Shown piece after piece: positions 16,373 through 25,251 of a stretch of DNA of 64,000 bases; the stretch's first letter is position 1, and every line of letters starts with the position of its first letter. The position numbers were made by a program, and so were the translations under genes. The stretch is taken from assembly GCF_963668215.1 (NCBI RefSeq), contig NZ_OY764190.1, positions 2,790,001 through 2,854,000 on the forward strand. Direction: 5' to 3'. This DNA is from an uncultured Desulfosarcina sp. (GTDB taxonomy: Bacteria > Desulfobacterota > Desulfobacteria > Desulfobacterales > Desulfosarcinaceae). The notes under the pieces were generated by a model, which was not told the origin of the DNA, made no database searches, and saw nothing but the letters and a program-made list of their open reading frames with translations.

Positions 16373-16778
16373 TATAGTAATTGCATATAACTGTCAAGCT
16401 GAATTTTATTTCCAAATGGGGTTTATTTTATATGGTTCTATCGGCATTCGCTTTCAATCAAAGTATATCGTAATATCAAATGGCGTGCCAGGTTGCTCTG
16501 ATTATTGGATGCAGTTATAAAATCAATTCGTTAAATGTGGTTTGCGGAAATTCGGTAGACGGCTTTGGCTTTCATTTTTGTCGTTGTCGGTTTTGTAATT
16601 TTTCAAAATTGTAGTGCCAAAAGGGTGTCGGCCCGACGGCTGGTTGGAAAGCGGTCGGGATCTGCCGGGGGGTAAAAGGTCTTAATCGGATTCGTTCGAG
16701 AAAAGGAGGGGTGTGTTTGAAAGGGGGCCGAGGATCTGAAGAGTGGAGGCGGATTCGAAGGGCTTAAAATTGGTATCA
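16373..16778. other. gene-free stretch between regulator and alanine dehydrogenase
   Basis: This ~400-bp stretch is AT-rich next to the regulator and contains no supported gene. A minus-strand open frame at 16603-16806 is low complexity (proline/serine rich) and has no ribosome binding site. No promoter could be assigned with confidence. Confidence 0.5.
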
Positions 16779-16820
16779 GGATCGGTATCGACAACAAAGC
16801 CACCAATTCGATACCGATCC
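16779..16820 (-). terminator. inverted repeat after alanine dehydrogenase, possible terminator
   Basis: GGATCGGTATCGA (16779-16791) and TCGATACCGATCC (16808-16820) form a perfect 13-bp stem with a 16-nt loop, 41 bp past the ald stop codon. The following T-run is weak (TTTT about 12 bp on), so it may act as an mRNA-stabilising stem rather than a terminator. Confidence 0.5.
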
Positions 16821-16860
16821 CGATTGTGATTCTTTTAGCTTCGAGCCTTGATCTTTCAGC

Positions 16861-17976
16861 TCAGTTCAGCATTTCGTCAATGGGCGTATAAATCAACCCG
16901 AAGGCCTCGGCCACGGCCTTGTAAGTGATCTTGCCGTCGATGACGTTGGCGCCCTTTTTGATTTCCTCGTTGGCCTGCATGGCTCCCTTCCAGCCCTGGT
17001 TGGCGATCTGCAGGGCATAGGGCAAGGTGGCGTTGGTCAGCGCCAGCGTCGAGGTCTTGGCCACCGCTCCGGGCATGTTGGCCACGCAGTAGTGCACCAC
17101 CCCGTCGATCACGAAGGTGGGATCGTTGTGGGTGGTGGCCCTGGAGGTCTCGAAGCAGCCCCCCTGGTCGATGGCCACGTCCACCAGCACCGAGCCGTTC
17201 TTCATGGTCGCAAGCATGTCGCGGGTCACCAGCTTGGGCGCCTTGGCACCGGGTATCAGCACCGCCCCGATCACCACGTCGGCCTTTGTGACCAGCTTGC
17301 GGATCGTCGCCGGGCTGGACATCAACGTGAAGCAGTTGGCCGGCATCACGTCGCTCAAATAGCGCAGCCGGTCCAGGTTCATGTCCAGCAGGTACACCTT
17401 GGCCCCCAGGCCGCAGGCCATCTTGGCCGCGTTGACCCCCACCACGCCGCCGCCGATCACCACCACCGTGGCCGGCTCCACCCCGGGCACCCCGCCCAAC
17501 AGGATGCCGTGGCCCCCCTGGGTCATCTCCAGATACTTGGCCCCTTCCTGGATGGCCATGCGCCCGGCCACCTCGCTCATGGGAGTGAGCAGCGGCAGAC
17601 TGCCGTCGGCCTTCTGGATCGTCTCGTAGGCGATGCACACGGCCTTGCTCTTGATCAAGGCCCGCGTCTGGGGCTCGTCGGCCGCCAGGTGCAGGTAGGT
17701 GAACACGATCTGCCCCTCCCGGATCAGATCGTACTCCGGCGGCAGGGGCTCTTTGACGTGCATGACCATCTCGGCCGCAGCGTAGATCTTTTGGGGCGTA
17801 TCGACCATCCTGGCCCCGGCTCCGGCGTAGGCGTCGTCTGCAAAGCCGCTGCCCGCCCCGGCATTTTTCTCCACCAGCACTTCGTGCCCGCTTTTAACCA
17901 TCACCTCCACGCCCGCCGGGGTCATGCACACCCGGTTCTCCTCCGACTTGATCTCCTTGAGTATTCCGACAATCAT
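16861..17976 (-). CDS. ald: alanine dehydrogenase
   Basis: This 371-residue NAD-dependent enzyme interconverts L-alanine with pyruvate and ammonia; it is a hexameric cytoplasmic protein. Seen: the N-terminal catalytic domain with KEIKSEENRVCMTP (K8-R15 region) and VKEPLP (K74 equivalent), His in YLHLAAD (about 96), then the Rossmann domain with VVIGGGVVGVNAAKMA (about 171-186). Length matches the family. AGGAGG precedes the ATG by 5 bases. It stands alone, with intergenic stretches on both sides. It may feed alanine to pyruvate metabolism, with pyruvate phosphate dikinase elsewhere in the window. Confidence 0.96.
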   Translation of the reverse strand: MIVGILKEIKSEENRVCMTPAGVEVMVKSGHEVLVEKNAGAGSGFADDAYAGAGARMVDTPQKIYAAAEMVMHVKEPLPPEYDLIREGQIVFTYLHLAADEPQTRALIKSKAVCIAYETIQKADGSLPLLTPMSEVAGRMAIQEGAKYLEMTQGGHGILLGGVPGVEPATVVVIGGGVVGVNAAKMACGLGAKVYLLDMNLDRLRYLSDVMPANCFTLMSSPATIRKLVTKADVVIGAVLIPGAKAPKLVTRDMLATMKNGSVLVDVAIDQGGCFETSRATTHNDPTFVIDGVVHYCVANMPGAVAKTSTLALTNATLPYALQIANQGWKGAMQANEEIKKGANVIDGKITYKAVAEAFGLIYTPIDEMLN

Positions 17977-18380
17977 GTTTCCTCCTTGGTTGGGAAGGAC
18001 CTGAGTTTTGAAGAAAGGTCAGGTTTCCGAGTTGATTTCCGGTTTAGCAGCAAAAGATCTGCCAACATGCGAATCTTGGGGCGGTTATTGAATCGTATTC
18101 GTTTGCTGGAGGCGGACCGGCAGTGTCATTTAGAAAAAAATAAATAAATCGAATGGGTTGGTGGGTTCCAAGACGACGCGGGGAACGCGTGAACTGTGTG
18201 CCCGCAGGTTGATTTATCCGGTGGATGTTAGGAAAGAGGAAGATAGAATGGAAACAAAAAGTTCCATCAAATGGTTTGCGATGGTTCTATCTGATTAGAA
18301 ATAAATAGAATAATACTTTTTGGAACGTTATCTTTCAATGGAATTAATATGTTCCATTGATTCTATCAAAGTCCGTAGGC
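17977..18380. other. gene-free stretch with imperfect AT-rich palindromes
   Basis: No gene is supported. Close to ald, ACCTGA/TCAGGT (17999-18004, 18019-18024) forms a weak stem in the ald leader. Between 18236 and 18376 the motif GATAGAA recurs near GGAAC/GTTCC blocks in several orientations, suggesting imperfect repeats or binding sites, but no second copy elsewhere in the window was found. Confidence 0.4.
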
Positions 18381-19319
18381 TTACCCGGCATGCCGGGCAA
18401 AATCGGCAAACGCCTGCCGGGTGTCGTACCGGTACGCGAATCCGGTCTGCCGGATGAATTTTTGGGGGTCGGCCACCCACGAATATCGGAAAAGGCCCAA
18501 GGCCGGGCTGGGAAAGCGGGTGAGTCCATGCAGGCGCAGGGCCCAGGCGATGCGATTCAACGGATAGAGCAGGCGACAGGGCACCCAGACCGGCCGGTTG
18601 CCCATCATGGCAACCATTTCGGCAACGGTGAGGGTTCCTGCCCCGGCGATGTTGAAAATTCCTGAAAATCGCTCGGTCAGGCAATGGAGAATGGCCCGCG
18701 TCAGATCGGTTTCATGGACAAACTGCAGCGGCATGGTTTCTTTGGGCAAAACCACCAGGGGCTTTTTCAGGTGGTCGGATAAAGGGTTGTTCATATTGGG
18801 ACCCACCACGAAGCAGGGCCTCAGCACGGTAACGCCTATCCGGGGGTGGGCATCGGAGAATTCCCCGATGATGCCTTCGATCTCGCGTTTGTTTTTGGCA
18901 TAGGTGAAATCCGCATTGCCCCGCAGCGGATCGTTTTCGGTCAGGGGAATGGGGTTGTCCGCATGAAATCCGTAGGCCGTTGTGGAGCTGGTGACCAGCA
19001 GCTGCCGCACACCGGTCCGGGCCGAGGCCTCCAGAACGTTGCGGGTGCCTTCGACGTTGATGCTTTCCATCAAGGCCGTGTCGTGCAGGGGCGGCAGCAC
19101 ATAAGCGGCGTGAACGACCGTGTCGATGGCATGGTCCGCCATGATCCTGCCCATGGGATCACGAACGTCATGACGGTAGAAAATCAGCTGGTCGTCGCTC
19201 ATGGACGGATTTCGAAGATCGGTGCCGACGACAGTTGCTGTATGGTCATCGGCGAGCAGGGCTTTGGCCAGGGTCGTACCGATGTAGCCTGAGACGCCGG
19301 TGATGAGGATATTTTTCAT
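18381..19319 (-). CDS. NAD-dependent epimerase/dehydratase (extended SDR family)
   Basis: A 312-residue extended short-chain dehydrogenase. The N-terminal GVSGYIGTTLAKAL holds the TGxxGxxG-type NAD-binding motif (about 8-14); D36 in GTDLRN is the usual NAD-selecting acid; TSSTTAYG (about 110-117) and YAKNKRE (Y140, K144) give the catalytic S/T-Y-K set. The start ATG overlaps the stop of the upstream SDR gene by 4 bp (ATGA). It is the last gene of the acyl-CoA cluster, so a redox step on a hydroxy or keto group of the pathway substrate is more likely than sugar metabolism, but this is inference. It could also act on 3-beta-hydroxysteroid-like groups. Confidence 0.82.
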   Translation of the reverse strand: MKNILITGVSGYIGTTLAKALLADDHTATVVGTDLRNPSMSDDQLIFYRHDVRDPMGRIMADHAIDTVVHAAYVLPPLHDTALMESINVEGTRNVLEASARTGVRQLLVTSSTTAYGFHADNPIPLTENDPLRGNADFTYAKNKREIEGIIGEFSDAHPRIGVTVLRPCFVVGPNMNNPLSDHLKKPLVVLPKETMPLQFVHETDLTRAILHCLTERFSGIFNIAGAGTLTVAEMVAMMGNRPVWVPCRLLYPLNRIAWALRLHGLTRFPSPALGLFRYSWVADPQKFIRQTGFAYRYDTRQAFADFARHAG

Positions 19320-20092
19320 GATGTTTTTGAAAATGCCAGCAGTTTTACCAGGGGCCGCCGTCCAAAGGGAAAGGCCAGAGTAGCCAGGCGCAACAGGCGC
19401 ATCATCCAGCCTGCCTGCCAGTGGCGGCGGCGGCCCTGGGCGGCCTGCCAGACCACCTCGGCCACCTGTTCGGCAGTAATGTGCACCCCCAGCCGTGAGA
19501 CACTGGTCGCCGAAATGGCCGCGGCGGTGATCATGGGGGTTTTGACATAGGGGGCCATGATGTCGCAGACGTGGATGCCCAGCGGTTCGAACTCGATATT
19601 GAGCGCGTCGGTCAGTGCACAGACGGCCGCCTTGGTGGCCGAGTAGACGGCCAGTTCGGGAGTGCCGTACAGGGCTGAGGCCGAGGACATGGTGACGATG
19701 CGGGACCCGGCGGTGGCCTTGAGCAGATCGAAGCAGGCGTCGATGCCGTTGAGAACGCCGGTCAGGTTGACATTCACGGTGCGCAGCTTCATCTCATGGG
19801 GCATGGCATGATGGCGGCCCATGTAAAGCACCCCGGCGTTGTTGAACAATACATCCAGCCGGCCGTTGGTATGGCTGGCCATGAACGCTGCCCCCTGGCG
19901 GACACTTTCCGGCCGGGTCACGTCCATGGGCCTGCAGCAGGCGCTTTTCGGGCCGATTTGATCATAAAGATCGGCAAGGGCCGGTTCGTTTACATCGAAA
20001 AGCCCCACGAACCAGCCCCTCTGGGCAAAGGCGAGGGCCGTCGCCCTGCCGATGCCCGAGGCCGCACCGGTAATGAAGATGGATTTTTTCAT
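19316..20092 (-). CDS. short-chain dehydrogenase/reductase
   Basis: A 258-residue classical SDR. TGAASGIGRATALAF (about 8-22) is the cofactor motif, NNAGVLY (about 82-88) the structural motif, and S132, Y145 (ELAVYSATKAAV) and K149 (approximate numbers) the catalytic set. I chose ATG at 20092 because it overlaps the thiolase stop as ATGA, giving coupled translation; the frame runs on upstream to an ATG at 20113. It is likely to oxidise a hydroxyacyl or hydroxysteroid intermediate in the pathway of this cluster. The C-terminal FGRRPLVKLLAFSKTS is basic and hydrophobic, perhaps peripheral to the membrane. Confidence 0.86.
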   Translation of the reverse strand: MKKSIFITGAASGIGRATALAFAQRGWFVGLFDVNEPALADLYDQIGPKSACCRPMDVTRPESVRQGAAFMASHTNGRLDVLFNNAGVLYMGRHHAMPHEMKLRTVNVNLTGVLNGIDACFDLLKATAGSRIVTMSSASALYGTPELAVYSATKAAVCALTDALNIEFEPLGIHVCDIMAPYVKTPMITAAAISATSVSRLGVHITAEQVAEVVWQAAQGRRRHWQAGWMMRLLRLATLAFPFGRRPLVKLLAFSKTS

Positions 20093-21324
20093 TTCTCTAG
20101 AATATGAATACACATGGCGGCTTCCTCTACCCCGATATTGCCGCCGCCGTTTTCCGCCAGCCCCAACCGGGCGCCTTCCACCTGGCGCGGACCGGCCTTG
20201 CCGCGCAGCTGGATGCCGATCTCATAGATCTGGGCCAACCCGGAAGCGCCGATGGGATGGCCGCGGCACTCCAGCCCGCCGCTGGTGTTGACCGGCTGCT
20301 TGCCGCCCAGTTTGGTGGCGCCGGTTTCCGCCCAGGGGCCGCCTTCGCCCACCGGACAAAAGCCCATGGCTTCGGTCTGGTGCAGTTCGCCGTAGGCCGT
20401 GGCGTCGTGGAGTTCGGCCAGGCTGATGTCCTTCGGTCCGATACCGGCGGCCTGGTAGGCCTGCCCGGCCAGGCGTTCGCCGATGTCTTCGCCGTCCAGG
20501 TCACGGTCCGTGCCCGTGCCCAGAACCGAGGCACGAATCCTGATCGGTCGTGCTCCAGTCAATTTTTTAAGGTAAGACTCCGAACAGACGATGGCTGCCG
20601 CGGCCCCGTCGCCCACCGGCGCACACATGGCCCGGGTGAGGGGATAGGCCACGGGTTTGTCGGCCAGAACTTCCTCCACGCTCATGTCCATCTGGTACTG
20701 GGAAAGCGGGTTTAGGGAGCCGTGCCAGTGGTTCTTGGCGCAGATCGTGGCCAGCTGCCGCTGGGTTGAGCCGAAGCGGCTCATGTGCCAGCGGGCGCCC
20801 ATGGCGTAGGCATCCATGAAGATGCTGCGCCCGTCACCGGGCGGGGTCTGATCTGCTGGGATTTCCAGGGTAAAGCTATTGTTTACCCGTTCCATCATTT
20901 TCAGATGGTTCTCGAAGTTGGCGACATCCATACAGGAAGCGTAGGCGCCCAGAGACAGGGCCTTGTTCTCATGGGTGATCTTCTCCGACCCTAAGGCCAG
21001 GGCCACGTCGAACATCCCCGCGCGGATGCCGGTATAGGCCAGGTGCAGAGCCGTGGAGGCCCCGGCGCAGGCGTTTTCCACATTGGTTACCGGAATGGCT
21101 TCGATGCCCATGGAGCGCAGGATCACCTGCCCGCGGATCGAGTGCTGGTTGGCGAACATGCCCCAGAAGGTGTTGGAGAAAAAGGCCGCCTGCAGGTCAC
21201 TTTTTTCAAGGCCGGCATCGTCCAGGGCCAGGCGGGCGGCTTCATGGGCCATGTCCCGCACGTCCCGGTCGAGATACTTGCCGAAGCGCAGCATGCCGAG
21301 GCCGATAATGTATACGTTATTCAT
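20089..21324 (-). CDS. thiolase-superfamily acetyl-CoA acyltransferase, SCPx type
   Basis: This 411-residue thiolase probably carries out the thiolytic (CoA-dependent) cleavage that shortens a 3-ketoacyl-CoA. The nucleophile region is VENACAGASTALHLA (C near 86) and the second active-site block is SGGLECRGHPIGASGLAQ (His near 356). The C-terminus ENGGGNIGVEEAAMCIHIL lacks the CxGxGxG loop of FadA-type thiolases and matches the SCPx/non-specific lipid-transfer thiolase group often used on branched or sterol side chains. AAGGAGT precedes the ATG. The downstream SDR overlaps by 4 bp, and the acyl-CoA dehydrogenase gene lies 237 bp upstream. Confidence 0.88.
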   Translation of the reverse strand: MNNVYIIGLGMLRFGKYLDRDVRDMAHEAARLALDDAGLEKSDLQAAFFSNTFWGMFANQHSIRGQVILRSMGIEAIPVTNVENACAGASTALHLAYTGIRAGMFDVALALGSEKITHENKALSLGAYASCMDVANFENHLKMMERVNNSFTLEIPADQTPPGDGRSIFMDAYAMGARWHMSRFGSTQRQLATICAKNHWHGSLNPLSQYQMDMSVEEVLADKPVAYPLTRAMCAPVGDGAAAAIVCSESYLKKLTGARPIRIRASVLGTGTDRDLDGEDIGERLAGQAYQAAGIGPKDISLAELHDATAYGELHQTEAMGFCPVGEGGPWAETGATKLGGKQPVNTSGGLECRGHPIGASGLAQIYEIGIQLRGKAGPRQVEGARLGLAENGGGNIGVEEAAMCIHILEK

Positions 21325-21561
21325 ATTACTCCTTCCAAATTATTCGCTATGCGTGTGTCCATAGTATCAAAAAGGGAAAATAGGATGTTAGGCTGAAGGC
21401 TGTAGGCGTTTAGGGCTGTCGGTATTTTGCCTATTTCAAACGATTTCCATCCTTCATTTGTCATTTGGATTTTGAAATTTGGAATTTTCTTCCAAAGGAC
21501 TGTCGAATTTCACCGTTCTTTCCGCTGTTTTCCGACAAAGAATGAATTCATCAACCCGCCA

Positions 21562-22785
21562 TCAAAGGTGGTGTGCTGCAGTAATCATCAGCGAGTCGTT
21601 GGCGCCATCCTCGATCAAACCCGCCCGGGCATCGCGAAAAAACTTCTCCACGGGATACTCCCGGCTGACGCCGTTGCCGCCGAAGATCTGGACGGCATCG
21701 TTGGTCACCTCGAAGGCTGTCTGGGTGCAGAAGACCTTGGCGGCGATGGAGTACTGCACCAGCGGCGGCGTGTTGCTGTAATTATAGATCATGGCGTTGC
21801 GGGAGAGGGCGCGGGCCGCTTCGATCTTCATGAACATGGAGAAGAGTTTGTGCTTGATCATCTGGTGCTCGAACAATGCTTTGCCCCCCTGGACGCGCTG
21901 TTTGGCGTAGGCCAGAGCCTCCTCGTATGCCGCACGGGCCACGCCCACGAACAGGGCCCCCATGCCGGCGTTGGCCGTGGATAGGGTTACGTCCAGCATG
22001 GCCTCGTAGCTCTCAGGGTCCACCAGCATGAACTCCTCGGGGATGCGTACGTCGTCGAAATAGATTTCTCCCTGATTCAACGCCCGCTGACCGAGTTTGT
22101 CCAACGGCCGGCCCTTTTTAACGCCGGGCAGATCCAGGGGAACGACGCAAATTCCCCCGCCGGCCATACCCATGGACGGATCGATGGTGGGGTAGAGTAG
22201 GCAGTGGGTTGCAATGGTGCCGTTGGAGACCCAGGCGGCCTTCTGCCCGGTGATGATCCACTCATCGCCTTCCTTGCGGGCCAGGGTCTGTCCGGTGATG
22301 GTCGGATCGGAGAATTCCGGGGTGAAGGGGGTTAGGGTGTCGGTGCCGTGATCCGGTTCGGTGATCCCCCAGCAGCCGACAAGAGAGCCGTCGTCGCACT
22401 GGCAGAACGGCTCGATGATCTCTTCGATCATACGGTCCGTGGGCACCATGGAGGCAAAGAAGGCCGGAAAGCAGGAGACGCCCAAACTCAGGGCGAAATC
22501 GACGCTGCCCCAGGCCAGTTCTTCCAGAACGATATGGGTTTCGATGGGTTCGGTGGACAACCCGCCGTAGGAATCCGGCAGGAAAATGGTGTGGTAGCCC
22601 AGCTCGTAACCCTGTTTCAGGGTTTTTCGGAACAAGGGGCTGTCGATCATCTCTTGGGGATCGGCGATTTTGTCCAGTTCGAGGCTGGCCGGCCGCAGCA
22701 CCTCTTTGGCGAAGCGGTGGGTTTCCTCTTTCATAGTGGACTGGGCTTTGGTCAGGTCCATATTGAGTTCGGTATATTCGAGCAT
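21562..22785 (-). CDS. acyl-CoA dehydrogenase
   Basis: A 407-residue FAD enzyme that introduces an alpha,beta double bond in an acyl-CoA and passes electrons to ETF. Seen: the helical N-terminal domain, the beta domain with CWGITEPDHGTD (substrate/FAD motif, about 143-154) and WIITGQKAAWVSNG (about 182-195), and the C-terminal helical domain with QIFGGNGVSREYPVEKFFRDAR (about 366-387). E394 of LIEDGAND is the likely catalytic base. The TEPDHG motif carries D where most family members have xxGS, suggesting an unusual acyl group. It is followed by a 150-bp MITE-like repeat on its 5' side and has AAGGAG before its ATG. Confidence 0.92.
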   Translation of the reverse strand: MLEYTELNMDLTKAQSTMKEETHRFAKEVLRPASLELDKIADPQEMIDSPLFRKTLKQGYELGYHTIFLPDSYGGLSTEPIETHIVLEELAWGSVDFALSLGVSCFPAFFASMVPTDRMIEEIIEPFCQCDDGSLVGCWGITEPDHGTDTLTPFTPEFSDPTITGQTLARKEGDEWIITGQKAAWVSNGTIATHCLLYPTIDPSMGMAGGGICVVPLDLPGVKKGRPLDKLGQRALNQGEIYFDDVRIPEEFMLVDPESYEAMLDVTLSTANAGMGALFVGVARAAYEEALAYAKQRVQGGKALFEHQMIKHKLFSMFMKIEAARALSRNAMIYNYSNTPPLVQYSIAAKVFCTQTAFEVTNDAVQIFGGNGVSREYPVEKFFRDARAGLIEDGANDSLMITAAHHL

Positions 22786-22802
22786 ATTATTCTCCTTAAA
22801 TG

Positions 22803-22952
22803 GACGGTTCCGTATAAAGGTCGATATCGGCGTTACGCTTCATCCCTCGTCGCTGCAAAGTACTTCATGTACGCCTCACTCCTCGGGATTCGCAAGCCTT
22901 CCTGTCCCGTCTGGTGTTTAGCGGGAGATCTCGGCCTTTTTACGAAACCGTC
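22803..22952 (-). repeat. 150-bp MITE-like repeat, copy 2
   Basis: The unit has imperfect terminal inverted repeats of ~25 bp (GACGGTTCCGTATAAAGG.. and its counterpart GACGGTTTCGTAAAAAGG.. on the other strand). Its minus strand matches copy 1 at 10431-10578. It lies between the acyl-CoA ligase stop and the acyl-CoA dehydrogenase start, inside the putative operon, so it is probably carried on the mRNA. Confidence 0.75.
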
Positions 22953-22976
22953 TGGAATGAGGCTAATAGGAACGCA

Positions 22977-24581
22977 TTAGGTTTGCACGAAAACATTCTC
23001 CGCTTCGGGCGAGAACTGCTCCTTGAGCACCCGGTCCAGCGCCTTTTCGGAAATGGTCTTCGGGATGACGTCCACCATCTGCAAATAGGTGGGAACGAAG
23101 TTGGGCTCCAGATCCTGCCGGCATTTGTCGAAAATGGCCGCTGGATCGATTTCAGCATTGTCGAAAGGGGCCAAGGCGGCGACCAGGTCGCTTTCCCCCG
23201 GAGCCCCGGAAGCGGCTGGAATGCCGTAGACGCAGACTTCGCTGACGTCGGGGTGTTCCCCGATCACCCGTTCGATGTGATCGGGCTGAATGAAATCCCC
23301 GGCCCGGCGCAGCTCGCTGCCCTTGCGGTGTTTAAAGAAAAACCAGCCCTTTTCGTCTTTGGAAACGATGTCGCCGGTGCGCAGCCAGCCGCCGCGGGTT
23401 TTTTCTTCTGAAGCCTGGGCATTGTCCAGGTAGTCCACCTTGGTGTCGCCCTTCATCATGCGGCAGATCAGCTCTCCGGGTTGGCCTGCGGGCATTTCCT
23501 GGTCGTCATCATCCACCACCTTGAACTGCATCATGCCGGGAATGGGCTTGCCGAAGGAGCCCACCGGGCCAACCCCCGGCGGTTTGTAGGCGAAGCCGCC
23601 CTCCACCGCGCCGTACCACTCCAGGATTTTGACCTGGAACCGGGATTCGAAATCCTGCCAGATGGCGGCGGGAGTGCCGGCGCTGATCACGGTTTTTACC
23701 GGGTTGTCCCCGTCGTTCTCTTTGGCCGGTTCGTTGAAAATTCCGGCCATCATGCCGCCCAGCAGCGAAAAGCTGGTGCAGCCATAGGTGCGGCAGATAT
23801 CCCAGATGCGGCTTTTGGTGAATCGTGACGATAAGACCGCCTTGATTCCCGAGCCAATGGCCGGGAACAGGGTGACGGCCTGGGCGTTGCCATGGGTCAG
23901 GGACAGGCCGGTGTAAAGCACGTCCGAGGGTTTGTATTTCCAGACCAGTTTGGTGACGATGTTGAACATGCCGAAGCGGTTGTTGCGGATCATGACGCCC
24001 TTGGGGTCGCCGGTGGTGCCCGAAGTATAGATGATCTGCATGGGGTGGCGCACCTCCATGATCTGCTGGGCCACCGGCTCCCAGGCATCCTTTTCCAGGG
24101 TTTCGTTAAGGGGGGGATAGGCATCGGAGACGGGCAGATCCTGCTCCGGGCGCCAGGCCACGAAAACGTTTTTCACGCCCGGCACCTGGTCCAGCACTTC
24201 CTCCAGTTGGGGGAGCAGTTCGCCGCTGACGAATACGGCCTTGGCCTTGGCATGGCTGAGTAGAAATCGCAGCCGGTCCCCACGGCTGCGTGGATCGATG
24301 GGCACCATGACGGCGCCGATGACAGGGCCGGCCAGCATGCTGTAGACAAACTCGGCATGGTTGCGCATGAACACGGCGTAGGTGTCGCCTTTCTCCAGGC
24401 CGCTGTCCAGCAGCAGGCGGGCGATTTTGTTGGAGTTTTCATAAAGGGAGCGGAAAGTCAGGACATCGGCGGCGTTATCGCCGTTTTCGAAGACCAGGAT
24501 CTCCTGATCCGGGTTTTCCTCGGCTTTCATCTCGATCAGATGGGAGACGATGGCCTGGTTCAGGTAAGCTTTGTTCGACAT
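22977..24581 (-). CDS. AMP-dependent acyl-CoA synthetase/ligase
   Basis: This 534-residue ANL-superfamily enzyme activates a carboxylic acid to its CoA thioester via an acyl-adenylate. The phosphate-binding loop is YTSGTTGDPKG (about 183-193); EWYGAVEGG (A5 region), the GWLRTGDIVSKDEKGW (A7/A8 region, about 393-408) and the hinge FFKHRKGSELRRAGD follow. The final catalytic lysine region near AISEKALDR carries K in ISEKALDRVL. The protein starts at ATG 24581 because GGAGG lies 10 bases upstream, partly inside the end of the preceding gene; the TTG at 24590 is too close to that site. Its likely substrate class is fatty, branched or sterol-derived acids; crotonobetaine/carnitine-type ligases are the nearest look-alikes. 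Confidence 0.88.
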   Translation of the reverse strand: MSNKAYLNQAIVSHLIEMKAEENPDQEILVFENGDNAADVLTFRSLYENSNKIARLLLDSGLEKGDTYAVFMRNHAEFVYSMLAGPVIGAVMVPIDPRSRGDRLRFLLSHAKAKAVFVSGELLPQLEEVLDQVPGVKNVFVAWRPEQDLPVSDAYPPLNETLEKDAWEPVAQQIMEVRHPMQIIYTSGTTGDPKGVMIRNNRFGMFNIVTKLVWKYKPSDVLYTGLSLTHGNAQAVTLFPAIGSGIKAVLSSRFTKSRIWDICRTYGCTSFSLLGGMMAGIFNEPAKENDGDNPVKTVISAGTPAAIWQDFESRFQVKILEWYGAVEGGFAYKPPGVGPVGSFGKPIPGMMQFKVVDDDDQEMPAGQPGELICRMMKGDTKVDYLDNAQASEEKTRGGWLRTGDIVSKDEKGWFFFKHRKGSELRRAGDFIQPDHIERVIGEHPDVSEVCVYGIPAASGAPGESDLVAALAPFDNAEIDPAAIFDKCRQDLEPNFVPTYLQMVDVIPKTISEKALDRVLKEQFSPEAENVFVQT

Positions 24582-24586
24582 TATTC

Positions 24587-25237
24587 TCAATCCTCCACGG
24601 CCCCGATGAACCCCCGGTTGTAGGTGGGGAATTCCTTGGCGAAGATTTCGTCCCAGTAATCCTTGGTCCAGAACTCATGGCGGTCGAAGTAGGGGTTTTT
24701 TCGGGCCGCACTGACCGAGACGCTCACGCAGATATCCACGTCGGTGATCACCTCCATGGCCATGGCGGCAAAGGCCAGGGTGGAGAAGACCCGGCAGTGC
24801 AGGCCCAGCCGGTGGGCCGCACTGGCGGCGGCGTTGGCGGCAATGCCCAGATTGATATTCTTGAACAGGCAGGAGGGACCGTTGGCGGTGAGCGATTCCA
24901 TCTTTTCTGCGGTGTTCAACTCCTTGCAGGTGCGAAATCCACAGGCTCCGCAATTGTAGTTGAAATCCGAGCGGCGCTTGTCCCCCATGACCAGAAGGGC
25001 GCAGGGCTCCTTCATCAACTGCACCAGATGCCGGCCGTCCCTGGCCGCCAGAGGCGACATGTCACCCAAGGAGAAGCAGTACTCGGCGAGCTGCTCCAAC
25101 TCCTCTTCCCCCACGGAAATGATTTTTACTGTATTGCGGTCGTTGAACCGGAAACTGTTGTGGGCGGCCAGGGCCATCAGTTCCACGGCGCGGTCCAGCC
25201 CCGCCTTGACCATGGTGTCCATTTCGACGATTGCCAT
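24587..25237 (-). CDS. DUF2148 iron-sulfur (ferredoxin-like) protein, first of a pair
   Basis: A 216-residue protein of the DUF2148 family. The motif YNCGACGFRTC followed by GPSC gives a C-x2-C-x4-C...C arrangement like the Fe-S domain of RnfB or corrinoid proteins, so a [4Fe-4S] cluster is likely. The N-terminal half is helical, and the C-terminal third (HRLGLHCRVFSTLAFAAMAMEV) forms a hydrophobic subdomain. GGGAGGAG lies 4 bases before the ATG. The next gene upstream is a second DUF2148 protein 14 bp away, and the downstream ligase start overlaps its last codons, so all three are co-translated. The function of DUF2148 is unknown; electron delivery or acceptance for an acyl-CoA step of this pathway is inference. 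Confidence 0.8.
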   Translation of the reverse strand: MAIVEMDTMVKAGLDRAVELMALAAHNSFRFNDRNTVKIISVGEEELEQLAEYCFSLGDMSPLAARDGRHLVQLMKEPCALLVMGDKRRSDFNYNCGACGFRTCKELNTAEKMESLTANGPSCLFKNINLGIAANAAASAAHRLGLHCRVFSTLAFAAMAMEVITDVDICVSVSVSAARKNPYFDRHEFWTKDYWDEIFAKEFPTYNRGFIGAVED

Positions 25238-25251
25238 ATTCTCCTCCCTTG

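Noticed and set aside
16603..16806. Minus-strand open frame before alanine dehydrogenase
   Set aside because: Proline/serine low-complexity product without ribosome binding site, overlapping the inverted repeat at 16779-16820.
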